From positions 248,001-312,000 of the forward strand of contig NZ_MSPQ01000006.1 of NCBI RefSeq assembly GCF_001936475.1: DNA of 64,000 bases, written 5' to 3'. Position numbers and translations under genes: made by a program. Position 1 is the first letter of the stretch, and each line of letters opens with the position of its first letter. Under the pieces are notes generated by a model that saw only the letters and a list, made by a program, of their open reading frames with translations, did not search any database and was not told the DNA's origin. The stretch comes from Algoriphagus marinus. Its GTDB lineage: Bacteria; Bacteroidota; Bacteroidia; Cytophagales; Cyclobacteriaceae. Below are positions 1 to 8,286 of the stretch, in pieces.

Positions 1-119
1 TTTATACTGTCGTTTCTCCATTCATTCAATTGAATGGCTATTAAAATTCCAATAACGACAAGTATAATTTCACCAATGGCATAAATCAGATATTTACTGA
101 ATTTGTTTTCAGTCAGCAT
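1..119 (-). pseudogene. DUF6090-like membrane protein, 5' end beheaded, runs off left edge
   Basis: The minus strand is open from the ATG at 119 to the window edge. It encodes a segment very like residues 20-55 of the intact DUF6090 protein at 2881-3642: a KYxIYAIGEI-type stretch, then a hydrophobic helix ending IAIQLNEWRND. Homologous codons (IKFFRKIRQK) continue upstream to about position 149. The expected initiator codon is missing because the repeat element at 155-349 abuts the first conserved codon, and no in-frame ATG, GTG or TTG was found between them. Either translation now starts at the internal ATG at 119, or the gene is inactivated. The 3' part is not visible. The family is known only as small single-pass membrane proteins of unknown function. 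Confidence 0.6.
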
Positions 120-154
120 TTTTTGACGGATTTTTCTAAAAAATTTTATCTGAT

Positions 155-349
155 TATCCGCTTCTTTGCCAATAGTGCAAGAATGCCTCGACTTCGCTCG
201 GCCACCGGGTTTCAGGTTATTAAAGGGAGGGGAGGAAAATGCGGCCCAGCCGCATTTTCCTCCCCTCCCTTAAAAACAAAAACTAACGGACACCGAGCGA
301 AGTCGAGGTGAAACTTAATAAAATTTGGCTACTGGCAGAATTGCGGATA
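155..349. repeat. MITE-like palindromic element, copy A
   Basis: This 195-bp element has terminal inverted repeats: TATCCGC at 155-161 and GCGGATA at 343-349, with ATTGCGGATA at 340-349 the fuller copy. A second element with the same ends lies at 13087-13228. The two copies share the ends (TATATCCGCAATT.. with CCAGTA just inside, and GCGGATAATCAGAT) but have different palindromic cores. The core here is a nested palindrome at 186-308. It encodes no credible protein and could be mobilised only in trans. Confidence 0.6.
186..308. repeat. Nested double palindrome (REP-like core)
   Basis: The outer arms CCTCGACTTCGCTCGG (186-201) and CCGAGCGAAGTCGAGG (293-308) are perfect complements. Inside them a perfect 23-bp hairpin is formed by 223-245 and 249-271 with a three-base CCA loop. 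The outer arm resembles REP-type palindromes common in Bacteroidota intergenic DNA. It could act as a strong bidirectional transcription barrier. Confidence 0.8.
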
Positions 350-448
350 TACATAAAATTTTAGCATTGATTATTGGTTGGAACAGATACCTAACTTAAT
401 CCATTTTTTCTGATCACCCAGCAAAAAGTCAGTTCTTGCAGCCTGTTG

Positions 449-1279
449 TTATTTTTTTTCAGCTTTAAATATTTTTTCGAACGCGTTATATACAGCACTG
501 TGCAAAGCGTCTCCATGTGTTTTGTCTTCCAAAAATTCGTAAAACAATTGCTTGTTCTCCTTTTGATTATTCGATAGTTTATCAAACAGTTCCTTGGCAG
601 TTCGTTCCATTATTTCGCCTTCTTTTCCTCCAGCTACATAGATCGATTTATTTGAATCAGAGGAAGCCGATTGTGCTCCCAGTAGTTTTTCATCATCCCA
701 CCACAAGCTAGGGCTCACAATGATATAATTATCAAATAATTCTGGCTTTTTAAATAGAATTTCTGTGGCTAAGAGGCCGCCTAAGGATTGACCAATAATG
801 GTTTTGACCTCAGTGGTTCTAAACGTTGAATCAATAAATGGCTGTAACTCCTGCTGTAAAAAGGCTATGAAATTTTCGGATTTTCCTGAAGTAGGAAATT
901 CGCTTTGGTCAAGTTCATTTTGGGAAGGATAGGTAAAGTCTCTTACCCTATCCACATTTCCAATTCCAACCACTATGGATTCCGGGATCATATTAATCCA
1001 AGAAAAAGAACCAAACTGAACTATCCCGGAAATGTGAATAAAGTCTTCATCCTTAGAACCATCAAGTAAATAAATCACAGGATAGTTTTTGCTGCTATCC
1101 TCTGAATAGGTCAAGGGCAAATAAATATTTAAGTCCCTTGCTTCCCCCAATACAATAGATTCAATTTTAATGGATTTACCTATTGTAAACTCAGTTTCAC
1201 TAACTATCTCCGGCAGTGTTTGACCAATGGAAATACAACTGATCAATAACAGGGATATGGATAGTATCTTTTGTTTCAT
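449..1279 (-). CDS. Secreted alpha/beta-hydrolase (putative esterase)
   Basis: This is a 276-residue protein with an N-terminal signal peptide (hydrophobic residues 4-20, ending SIGQ). The body matches the putative-esterase family (esterase D / enterochelin-esterase-like fold): the YPVIYLLDG strand, the nucleophile elbow GQSLGG, and a C-terminal KTHGDALHSA segment carrying the likely catalytic His. It probably hydrolyses small ester substrates in the periplasm; the substrate cannot be read from sequence. It is a diverged relative of the neighbour at 1471-2724, sharing the NYPVIYLLDG, SLGG and SPSLWWD segments. It sits alone between the palindromic element and an attC-like spacer, with no obvious operon partner. 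Confidence 0.8.
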   Translation of the reverse strand: MKQKILSISLLLISCISIGQTLPEIVSETEFTIGKSIKIESIVLGEARDLNIYLPLTYSEDSSKNYPVIYLLDGSKDEDFIHISGIVQFGSFSWINMIPESIVVGIGNVDRVRDFTYPSQNELDQSEFPTSGKSENFIAFLQQELQPFIDSTFRTTEVKTIIGQSLGGLLATEILFKKPELFDNYIIVSPSLWWDDEKLLGAQSASSDSNKSIYVAGGKEGEIMERTAKELFDKLSNNQKENKQLFYEFLEDKTHGDALHSAVYNAFEKIFKAEKK

Positions 1280-1297
1280 TCGATGCTTTTCTCATAT

Positions 1298-1459
1298 TAG
1301 GTAATGGTTTGGAGCTTTGCTATAAAGCACCATTCGGAGGACATCGCTTTTAATATACCATTCCGAAAGCATTTGGAATTGATTCGAGTTAAGATGTTCA
1401 ATTAACCACTTCAACAGCTGTTGAGCCAAACGCATTTTGCACGAAAACCCAGTTGTTAG
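1298..1459. repeat. attC-like imperfect inverted-repeat spacer 1
   Basis: On the minus strand this begins a few bases after the stop of the 1471-2724 gene with CTAACAACTGGGTTTTCGTG. It ends with CTCCAAACCATTACCTA just before the next gene. The ends are partly complementary over about 30 bp. This resembles spacers 2-4, which occupy the same place between the following genes. Size and position fit an integron attC site, but I could not confirm a canonical core site. Confidence 0.4.
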
Positions 1460-1470
1460 TCACTGCCTTT

Positions 1471-2724
1471 TTATTTTTTTAATGCTTTAGATATCCTATC
1501 AATTTTTTCTTGAGAATAGTCATTATCGCCTAATTCCAGTGCTTTTCTATAGAACTCTACTGCTTTCAGGGAGTCTCCAACAGCCAGGTAACAATCTCCT
1601 CTTGAATCGTAGACATTATCACTAGTTGGAAAATTGGCAATATTAAGATCGAATAAGTTAGCTGCCTGATCAAACTTTTTGTCCTGCAGGTAGCGGTTCC
1701 CAAGTCTATTAATCAACGACTCATCAGGCTTGTTTTCGTATCCCATTTTTTGTGATACGTTTTCATAGTGGGATTTCACCATTTCCAAAGCCTCATCGGT
1801 GGAGAATAATTCTGTATACAGTATCTCATACCTCACCTTGAAATCATACCAATCAAATAAAAATCGTAAGCCATCATATTCTGTAATCAGTGGAATACTA
1901 AAATGATTTTCTTCTGGGTAGTATTTCCATTCAAAATTTAATCCATTGTCCTTCTTTTCTAATGATTTTGAAAATTTCAATACGGATCGAATGTGTGTTG
2001 AAGTTCCTAAGGTATCCTCTTCAACAGTAGCATAGTCTTGCCCGCCAATCATCGTATTTGCGATACCTACAAAAAGTCCCTTATTAGAATAATCATTCAC
2101 TGATAACAGGGTGTCTACAGTTTCCATATAGGCCATATTATCCCACCAAAAACTTGGATCAATTGCCAAATAATTGTTGAAAAGATGGCTTCTGGTGGTG
2201 AGGGCATGTATCACACTAAGTCCCCCAAATGAATGTCCCACATACGTTCGATAAGAGCTTGTTGGATAGGTGCTGTCAACATAGGGAATCAACTCATCCT
2301 CGATAAAATCAAGAAAAGCAGTACCTCCACCACTGTCATATTCAAGTTTATTTCCGGTGCGATAATCAATATCAACTTTAGTAGGTATTAAATCGCGACT
2401 TCTATTTGTATTTAGAATAGCAATAACAATCATTTCCGGAAGAACCTTTGAATTGGTACTCAATTGTTTCATCAAACCGGTTACTGTATTAAAATTTCCG
2501 TCACCATCCAGTACATATAAGACAGGATACTTTTTGCCTTCCTGATAGTTCACGGGTAGATGTACCAATATTTTTCTGGTTTCTCCAAGAATATCAGATT
2601 GGAGTGAGTCAATGTGGCCAATTGTGATTTGATTGTCATTACTTAATGCTGAGCCAGTTTTGTTTGCCTGATCACATCCAATAGCCATGAAGGCTATAAT
2701 TAAAAGTATAAAAGTATTTTTCAT
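1471..2724 (-). CDS. Alpha/beta-hydrolase lipoprotein with C-terminal TPR
   Basis: This is a 417-residue protein. Residues 1-17 form a lipoprotein signal with the lipobox Cys in MAIGCDQ. The central part is a putative-esterase domain: KYPVLYVLDGDG strand, nucleophile elbow GHSFGG, DPSFWWDN, and a likely catalytic His in PEENHFSIP. The last roughly 90 residues (from about 325) look like two TPR units, including NVYDSRGDCYLAVGD and KAVEFYRKALELGD. The expected role is a membrane-anchored esterase facing the periplasm or surface; the substrate is unknown. It is paralogous to 449-1279 but has the extra TPR tail. It is flanked on both sides by attC-like spacers, which suggests gain as a single-gene cassette. 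Confidence 0.8.
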   Translation of the reverse strand: MKNTFILLIIAFMAIGCDQANKTGSALSNDNQITIGHIDSLQSDILGETRKILVHLPVNYQEGKKYPVLYVLDGDGNFNTVTGLMKQLSTNSKVLPEMIVIAILNTNRSRDLIPTKVDIDYRTGNKLEYDSGGGTAFLDFIEDELIPYVDSTYPTSSYRTYVGHSFGGLSVIHALTTRSHLFNNYLAIDPSFWWDNMAYMETVDTLLSVNDYSNKGLFVGIANTMIGGQDYATVEEDTLGTSTHIRSVLKFSKSLEKKDNGLNFEWKYYPEENHFSIPLITEYDGLRFLFDWYDFKVRYEILYTELFSTDEALEMVKSHYENVSQKMGYENKPDESLINRLGNRYLQDKKFDQAANLFDLNIANFPTSDNVYDSRGDCYLAVGDSLKAVEFYRKALELGDNDYSQEKIDRISKALKK

Positions 2725-2744
2725 ATTACGTTGATTTGTTGCCG

Positions 2745-2880
2745 CTAACGGTTTGGCGCTTGGCCAAGGTGGGAATTATTAGGTAAAATGTTTATAGAAA
2801 AAACAGATGTTTGATAAACCACAAAAATGTCGTGCGAGAGATGAAACTCCTGCCTGGGAATAGCTACTGTTGTCCTTTAG
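2745..2880. repeat. attC-like imperfect inverted-repeat spacer 2
   Basis: On the minus strand this starts directly at the stop codon of the DUF6090 gene with CTAAAGGACAACAGTAGC and ends with CCAAGCGCCAAACCGTTAG. The outer CTAAAGG and CCGTTAG are near-complements, and the arms are partly complementary over about 30 bp (AGGCAGGA against TCCCACCTT). The layout (stop codon, arm, ~70-bp centre, arm, next gene) is the same as at spacers 1 and 3. Confidence 0.45.
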
Positions 2881-3642
2881 TTATTTGTTTAATTCATTAT
2901 TGACTATAGTTATTGTTGAGTCAGCACTTATAATTAAGTCATTCATGTTTTTTATCGAAGTTTTTAATGTGGTTGCTTTCCAACTATGATAGGCTTCAAG
3001 TTGGAGAAAAATCTTAGGAATATTAGCTCGAATATTCAATTCTTCAGATAGTTCTGGTTGACTATCAATTCTCTTGCGATAATAAGAATATCCTGACATG
3101 GTAATTTGCCCAATCATATCAATCATTGTAGCGGCGTTTGTATTATTACCACTAATCAGCTCTTTTTGAAAATCTAAATAATTTGTTAGGCTATTATTGA
3201 TGTTTTGAGGAAATAAACTGATATCTCCAGTGCTAATAAGTGTCTTGATTGTATTTGTTTTAAAGAATAAATTTATTCCTCCTATCTGAAGCTGACTTAT
3301 ATTTTCTAAACTTGTCTCTAGATTTAATGCTCCTTTTTGAAATTCTTTTTCATACTCTGCATATTTTTTCAAGATAGCTTCAAAATTGTCAATTCTATTT
3401 TTACAATAATCCTTATCAGTTTTTAAATCTACTAGAAGCTGACGATAATAAATTTTCCTTTTTTCTTCTGTTTTTCTATTTTCATTCCAATTATTAATGC
3501 TCAAAGCAATTAATATCCCAATGACAACAAGTACAATTTCACCAATTGCGTATTTAAAATACCTGCCTGTCTGGCTGGAAGACTTGCTGGTTTTTGCTTC
3601 CGAAAGCAATCTCTGTCTAATTATTCTAAAGAATTTTATCAT
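2881..3642 (-). CDS. DUF6090 family membrane protein
   Basis: This 253-residue protein starts MIKFFRIIRQRLLSEA. A short charged cytoplasmic stretch is followed by one transmembrane helix (about residues 35-50, EIVLVVIGILIALSINNWNE) and a long extracytoplasmic alpha-helical part with heptad-like spacing. This arrangement is characteristic of DUF6090, a family of unknown function found mainly in Bacteroidota. The same N-terminal motif occurs in the partial gene at the left edge, so the locus carries at least two family members. It is flanked by attC-like spacers. No catalytic residues are evident. Confidence 0.8.
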   Translation of the reverse strand: MIKFFRIIRQRLLSEAKTSKSSSQTGRYFKYAIGEIVLVVIGILIALSINNWNENRKTEEKRKIYYRQLLVDLKTDKDYCKNRIDNFEAILKKYAEYEKEFQKGALNLETSLENISQLQIGGINLFFKTNTIKTLISTGDISLFPQNINNSLTNYLDFQKELISGNNTNAATMIDMIGQITMSGYSYYRKRIDSQPELSEELNIRANIPKIFLQLEAYHSWKATTLKTSIKNMNDLIISADSTITIVNNELNK

Positions 3643-3668
3643 TAATTAGTGATTTATTACACTGGTCT

Positions 3669-3779
3669 AGTGTATGAGCAGTGGCCGATTAAAAAGAACT
3701 TCAGTTTCAGTTTGGCTCTGACTTTTATTTAATGCATTGACCTTTGTTTTAGCACTGAACCCGCTGTTTATTATACACT
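3669..3779. repeat. attC-like imperfect inverted-repeat spacer 3
   Basis: The left arm AGTGTATGAGCAGTGG (3669-3684) and right arm CCCGCTGTTTATTATACACT (3760-3779) pair imperfectly. AGTGTAT/ATACACT is exact at the outer tips and the inner CAGTGG/CCGCTG nearly so. It lies between the DUF6090 gene and the small membrane protein. The right-arm word recurs in spacer 4 as CCCGCATTACGCTTATACA. Confidence 0.45.
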
Positions 3780-3852
3780 TATGGGCTGGTTTTCTTCTTA
3801 TTTTTTTTGGTTTTGCTTCAATTCTGTACAAAATAAACTCAAGACAAGAAGA

Positions 3853-4248
3853 TTAATTTCTACCAATAATCTTTTTAGTACCCTGAGCAAGGTAAGCACC
3901 AATTATTGCAGGAACAGAATATACGGCATAAAAAATGAATTCAATTGGGAGCATATTGTGCGATGATGGATCAACAATCATTTCAAATATTGCCATTATT
4001 GGGAAAAGGGCCATCGTTGATAAACCAATTTTCCAACTGGATAACTTACTCAATAATTTCACACCAAAACCGCTTAAGAACAACAGGCCAAAACTCCAAC
4101 TTGAAATCCCTTCAATTCCGGTTCTAATCAAGGGAAACAATGGAGAATCATACTGTCTTAAATCAGGTAGAAAAAATGTTGGAAGCACTATAGAAATAAC
4201 ACCTAAAATTGAGGCTAGCAAGTAAATCCAAATAACGTTTTTTTTCAT
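3853..4248 (-). CDS. Small four-helix membrane protein, unknown function
   Basis: This 131-residue protein has about four hydrophobic segments (residues 6-25, 48-63, 72-92 and 105-125) and short charged loops, ending in a basic tail (GTKKIIGRN). I do not recognise the family. The start is well placed: the ATG at 4248 is preceded by AAATTATAAACAC, the same sequence found before the ATG of the aldo/keto reductase at 17424, which is the conserved end of the leader module. Overlapping plus-strand frames lack any membrane or domain logic and were judged shadows. Confidence 0.6.
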   Translation of the reverse strand: MKKNVIWIYLLASILGVISIVLPTFFLPDLRQYDSPLFPLIRTGIEGISSWSFGLLFLSGFGVKLLSKLSSWKIGLSTMALFPIMAIFEMIVDPSSHNMLPIEFIFYAVYSVPAIIGAYLAQGTKKIIGRN

Positions 4249-4354
4249 GTGTTTATAATTTGATTATTAATGGCCACATGGAATCTTCGCAATACTTTCC
4301 CGATAATTATCGGGACATCCCAGTGTGTGACTTTTTAGTCATGCTCGATTTCAT
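4249..4354 (-). repeat. Start-codon leader module, unit 1 (locus 1)
   Basis: Read on the minus strand, this 106-bp unit begins ATGAAATCGAGCATGAC, includes a perfect palindrome (TCCCGATAATTATCGGGA) and GATTCCATGTGGCC, and ends AAATTATAAACAC directly before the ATG of 3853-4248. It opens with a 15-codon ORF (MKSSMTKKSHTGMSR). The same module precedes the gene at 16534-17424. Confidence 0.7.
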
Positions 4355-4488
4355 GTGTTTATAATTTGATTTTTAAAGGCCATATAGCCTACCCCGTCCC
4401 GATACATATCGGGATTGTTTCGGGGGAACCTTCGCATCTATTTTAATCATACCTCTGTGTGTGACTTTTTAGTCATGCTCGATTTCAT
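4355..4488 (-). repeat. Start-codon leader module, unit 2 (locus 1)
   Basis: This 134-bp tandem unit lies upstream of unit 1. On the minus strand it starts ATGAAATCGAGCATGAC and encodes MKSSMTKKSHTEV then a stop. It then has GAAACAATCCCGATATGTATCGGGA with its internal palindrome, GGCTATATGGCC, and AAATTATAAACAC abutting the ATG of unit 1. Its centre differs from unit 1 but matches unit 2 at the second locus (17515-17659). Confidence 0.7.
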
Positions 4489-4672
4489 AATGTAATTATT
4501 ATTTCTTACTAATCTTGCTTTTCAGTATCACCCCGTTTTTTTAAAATGGTCTCTAGACTCCATTTGTAATACTAAGTTTTTATAAAAGTTCTCTCTAACT
4601 GTTTAGAAGTGTCATAAAAGAATTCGACGGCACTCTTGTCTATGTCATTTCGTTGTTTCCTTTTATAAACTT

Positions 4673-4811
4673 GCGCACGGCAGTCTCGGCTATGCATAGT
4701 GCGGGGTTAAAACGCACTCCACTTTCGGATTAGCACTATGTTTATTTATATTCAATATATTCAAATTTAGCACTTTAGCCCGCATTACGCTTATACATTG
4801 TTGTGTGCTGC
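4673..4811. repeat. attC-like imperfect inverted-repeat spacer 4
   Basis: The arms GCGCACGGCAGTCTCGGCTA.. (from 4673) and ..ACATTGTTGTGTGCTGC (to 4811) pair imperfectly over about 33 bp, closing on TGCGGGG/CCCGCA. The centre is AT-rich. No gene was found in 4489-4946; this repeat and the next one are its only recognisable contents. Confidence 0.5.
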
Positions 4812-4860
4812 CCTTTTTTCTTTCCGTCTGTTTTTCAGTCATTTCCTTTCGGTTTGTCGT

Positions 4861-4944
4861 GCGTTGGCTTGGTGGCTCTTTTGCAAAACTTGGCTTTAGC
4901 GTGGGCTTGTGCGGTTTTGCAAATGTGCCTCCAAATGCGTTGGC
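4861..4944. repeat. Inverted repeat with direct-repeat ends, 3' of the RM operon
   Basis: GGTGGCTCTTTTGCAAAAC (4871-4889) and its near-complement GTTTTGCAAATGTGCCTCC (4914-4932) form 19-bp arms with three mismatches. They are bracketed by a direct repeat GCGTTGGC at 4861-4868 and 4937-4944. It lies immediately downstream of the last gene of the RM operon and could be a transcription end or an island boundary. Confidence 0.55.
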
Positions 4945-4946
4945 AA

Positions 4947-5165
4947 TTATTTGTCTTTATTAAGTTTTAAATGCTGTCTAACTTCTTTAATTCCAATTGT
5001 CCAACGTAAGTCAGAATGTCCCATTTCATCAAGTTGAACAACAAGCTGTTTTTCTTTCTCATACTTGTGAATCACTTTCCAATAAAGGCCGTGATTGCTT
5101 TGCGAAGGTTTTGAGTCGAAATAAACTTCATCACCTACATTGATATCTTCTATTTTGTATTCCAT
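4947..5165 (-). CDS. Small protein at the end of the type I RM operon
   Basis: This 72-residue protein begins MEYKIEDINVGDEVYFDSK. The pattern (xVGDEVYF..., then a strand-rich middle ending in KEVRQHLKLNKDK) suggests a small SH3-like or KOW-type beta barrel. I do not recognise a named family. It starts 10 bp after the hsdR stop and is therefore probably co-transcribed with the RM genes. It might bind nucleic acid or modulate the enzyme, but that is speculation. Confidence 0.6.
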   Translation of the reverse strand: MEYKIEDINVGDEVYFDSKPSQSNHGLYWKVIHKYEKEKQLVVQLDEMGHSDLRWTIGIKEVRQHLKLNKDK

Positions 5166-5175
5166 AGAATCCGAT

Positions 5176-8100
5176 TTATTGATTTGATGAAAAATCGTCT
5201 GCTATCATTTTTGCTTGTTCTAAAATTGTCTTTACGGCTTGGTCTTGCTTCTCTGGTGGATAGCCATATTTTTTTAAAATCCTTTTTATCATTACTCGCA
5301 TTTTGGCTTGTACGCTTTCTTTCTTGTCCCAGTCTATGGTTACAGAATTTTTTACGCTTATTACCAATTCTCTTGCAATGGTTTTTAAAATATCGTCTCC
5401 TAAAATTTGAACTGCACTGTCGCTTACTTCCAAAGCGTCATAAAATGCCAATTCTCTAAAGTCAAGGTTTAGGTTTTCGCCACGTTTGTCGGCTTCTTTG
5501 ATTTCTTTGGCAAGTCTTATCAGTTCTTCTATGATTTCGGCTGCTGTGATGGCGTTGTTTTGATAACGCTTGATAGCATCAGCCAACATTTCAGAAAATT
5601 TCTTGCTCTGTATGATGTTTCTCTGTGAACGCTGTTTGATTTCGTCATTGAGCAATCTGCGAAGAAGTTCTAAAGCAAGGTTCTTTCTCGGCATATCTTT
5701 CAGTTCTGCCATAAACTCGTCTGAAAGAATGTTCAAGCCTGATATTTCAGGATTTTGCAAACCTGCTGCTTGGAAAATGTCAATGACTTCTGTTGAAATC
5801 AAAGCATCTGAAATGATTTGTCTGATAGCTGTTTCTACTTCTTCATCACTTCGCTTTTTATTGCTTTCTCTTAGCTTAGAAATTCTTGCTTTGATGGCTT
5901 GAAAGAAGCTCAAATCATCTCTTATTTCAAGGGCTTTAGGATGCGGAACGGAAATGGCAAATGCTTTGGAAAGATTGGAAACATTGGTGCTAAACCGTTC
6001 TTGTCCTTTGTCTAATCCTAAAATGAAGTCTGTTGCATCAAGTAAGAAAGTGAGTTTTTCTCTTGGCTGTAAAGTGAAAAAGCTTTTGTAGTCGAAACCG
6101 TGGAATAAGTCCACCACGATTTCATACAGTTCTTCCATTTTGGCAACTGCTTCTTCCTGGTCAAATTCAATTTTGCCTTTTCCACCGCTTGACGTGTAAA
6201 CACTCAATGCCTTTTTCAAATCTTGTGCAATGCCCAAATAGTCCACAATCAAACCACCTTCTTTGTCTTTGAAAACTCGGTTTACTCGGGCAATGGCTTG
6301 CATCAAGTTGTGTCCTGTCATTGGCTTGTCCACATACAAAGTATGCAAACAAGGTGCGTCAAAACCTGTGAGCCACATATCACGAACCAATACCAATTTC
6401 AAAGGGTCTTTCGGGTCTCGTAAACGGTCGCCAATGGCTTTTCTTCTTGGTTTGTTGCGGATATGTTCTTGCCAATCCAAAGGGTCGGAAGATGAACCTG
6501 TCATTATCACTTTGATAACGCCTTTGTCGTCATCACCGCTGTACCATTCAGGACGGATTTTGATGATTTCATTGTGCAATGCCACACAAATTCTGCGGCT
6601 CATATTCACAATCATTCCTTTGCCGTCAAATACTTCACTTCGCTGCTCAAAGTGTTTTACAATGTCGGCTGCTACTTGTTGCAAACGCTTTTCACTTCCC
6701 ACAATGGCTTCTTGCTGTGTCCATTTGGCAAAGCGTTGTTGGCGTTCGGTGAGTTCGTCTTCTTCGGTTACTTCTTCAATGCGTTGGTCTATGATTTTTT
6801 GTTCTTCAGGGTCAAGTTCTATTTTGGCTAAACGGCTTTCATAGAAAATGCGAACAGTTGCCCCATCTTCAACAGCTTGTTGTATATCGTAAATGTCCAC
6901 ATACTCGCCAAAAATAGCTTGTGTGTTCTTGTCTTCCTTTTCAATCGGTGTGCCTGTAAAACCAATAAACGAAGCATTGGGCAAAGCATCACGCATATGA
7001 CGAGCATAGCCGTCTATAAAATCGTATTGGCTTCTGTGTGCTTCATCTGCAATTACCACAATGTTTCTTCTGTCTGAAAGTTTGGGGTAAGTGCCGCCTT
7101 TTTCATCAGGCATAAATTTCTGGATAGTGGTAAAAACCACACCACCTGAAGCAACAGTTAGTAAAGATTGCAAATGACTTCTGCTTTCTGCTTGTACTGG
7201 CGTTTGCCTGATTAATTGTTGGCAATTGCTGAATGTCTCAAAAAGTTGTTGGTCAAGGTCGTTTCGGTCGGTGAGTACTACAATAGTCGGGTTGTTGAGT
7301 TGTGGCGTTACCACCATTTTACCCGAATAGAAAACCATACTCAAACTCTTTCCGCTTCCTTGCGTGTGCCAAACTACACCCGCTCTTTGGTCGCCTGAAA
7401 ATGATGCGGCTTTGATGGTGGAATAAATGGCTTTATTTACCGCATAGTATTGATGGTAAGCGGCAATTTTTTTCAGTGATTTCTCTTTCGTTTTCTCAAA
7501 AACAATAAAGTAGCGGATTAAATCAATGATGGTTTTCTTGTCCAACATTCCGCTCAACACTACATCCATTTCAATATTGGCGGTAGGTGTTGGAAACAGG
7601 GTTGAGTTATAAAGACTATCGTTGGGTTCGGCTACGCTATTTTCGGGTTGTGTTTCAGGAATTTTCCAACCGCTGAAACGGCTCCAATCGCTGGTGATGG
7701 TTCCTGCTTTGGCAAACCAACCATCTGTAACAATTAAAAAGCTGTTGTAATTGAAAAGGGTAGGAATGGCTTGTTTGTAGGTCATCAACTGATTGTAAGC
7801 GGCTTTTAGGTCGGCTTTTTCATCTGTTGCGTTTTTGATTTCTATCACTACCAAAGGCAAACCATTGATAAACACTATAACATCAGGGCGTTTGTTGTTG
7901 TGGTTTTCAATGATGGTAAATTGATTGACTGCCGTAAAATCGTTGTTTTCGGGATTTTGAAAATCTATCAACCATACTTTAAAGGTTTTGATTTGTTCGC
8001 CATCTCTTCCTTTTACATCAACGCCTTCGGTGATGAGTTTATGAAATGCTTCGTTGTTGGCTAACAGATTGGTAAAAGGAACTCGTGCCACATTTCTTGC

Positions 8101-8286
8101 GGCTTCTTCTCGTATATCGGCAGGAATTTCAGGATTGATTTTGTCAATAGCGGCTTGCAAACGACTGGTTAATACAACTTCATTGTAAGCCCGCTCAATG
8201 CTTGCACCATTTAGTATGTCATAGCCTTGCTCTCGCAACGTTTGCAAAGCCATTTGTTCTATTTCTTCTTCTGTTAATATGTTCAT
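5176..8286 (-). CDS. hsdR: Type I restriction enzyme, R subunit
   Basis: This 1036-residue protein is of normal HsdR length. The N-terminal nuclease domain has the PD-(D/E)xK signature: D135 in RPDVIVF, then E149 and K151 in VIEIK. The SF2 translocase follows, with Walker A GSGKS near residue 312, DEAH at 414-417, FTGTPIE, and the motif-VI-like [11 protein letters not shown]. The C-terminal helical region should dock on HsdM. With HsdM and HsdS it should cut unmodified DNA after ATP-driven translocation. Its first codon shares one base with the stop of the HEPN gene, which indicates translational coupling. No frameshift or stop was seen, so the enzyme appears intact. Confidence 0.95.
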   Translation of the reverse strand: MNILTEEEIEQMALQTLREQGYDILNGASIERAYNEVVLTSRLQAAIDKINPEIPADIREEAARNVARVPFTNLLANNEAFHKLITEGVDVKGRDGEQIKTFKVWLIDFQNPENNDFTAVNQFTIIENHNNKRPDVIVFINGLPLVVIEIKNATDEKADLKAAYNQLMTYKQAIPTLFNYNSFLIVTDGWFAKAGTITSDWSRFSGWKIPETQPENSVAEPNDSLYNSTLFPTPTANIEMDVVLSGMLDKKTIIDLIRYFIVFEKTKEKSLKKIAAYHQYYAVNKAIYSTIKAASFSGDQRAGVVWHTQGSGKSLSMVFYSGKMVVTPQLNNPTIVVLTDRNDLDQQLFETFSNCQQLIRQTPVQAESRSHLQSLLTVASGGVVFTTIQKFMPDEKGGTYPKLSDRRNIVVIADEAHRSQYDFIDGYARHMRDALPNASFIGFTGTPIEKEDKNTQAIFGEYVDIYDIQQAVEDGATVRIFYESRLAKIELDPEEQKIIDQRIEEVTEEDELTERQQRFAKWTQQEAIVGSEKRLQQVAADIVKHFEQRSEVFDGKGMIVNMSRRICVALHNEIIKIRPEWYSGDDDKGVIKVIMTGSSSDPLDWQEHIRNKPRRKAIGDRLRDPKDPLKLVLVRDMWLTGFDAPCLHTLYVDKPMTGHNLMQAIARVNRVFKDKEGGLIVDYLGIAQDLKKALSVYTSSGGKGKIEFDQEEAVAKMEELYEIVVDLFHGFDYKSFFTLQPREKLTFLLDATDFILGLDKGQERFSTNVSNLSKAFAISVPHPKALEIRDDLSFFQAIKARISKLRESNKKRSDEEVETAIRQIISDALISTEVIDIFQAAGLQNPEISGLNILSDEFMAELKDMPRKNLALELLRRLLNDEIKQRSQRNIIQSKKFSEMLADAIKRYQNNAITAAEIIEELIRLAKEIKEADKRGENLNLDFRELAFYDALEVSDSAVQILGDDILKTIARELVISVKNSVTIDWDKKESVQAKMRVMIKRILKKYGYPPEKQDQAVKTILEQAKMIADDFSSNQ

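Noticed and set aside
123-311. 62-codon plus-strand ORF at the left edge
   Set aside because: It lies over the nested palindrome and its translation is low-complexity across the hairpin; nothing suggests a protein.
3935-4225. 96-codon plus-strand ORF opposite the small membrane protein
   Set aside because: The minus-strand frame has four clear membrane helices and a conserved leader at its ATG; the plus frame has neither.
6263-6844. 193-codon plus-strand ORF inside hsdR
   Set aside because: A shadow of the intact hsdR frame; Ser/Cys-rich antisense translation with no motif.
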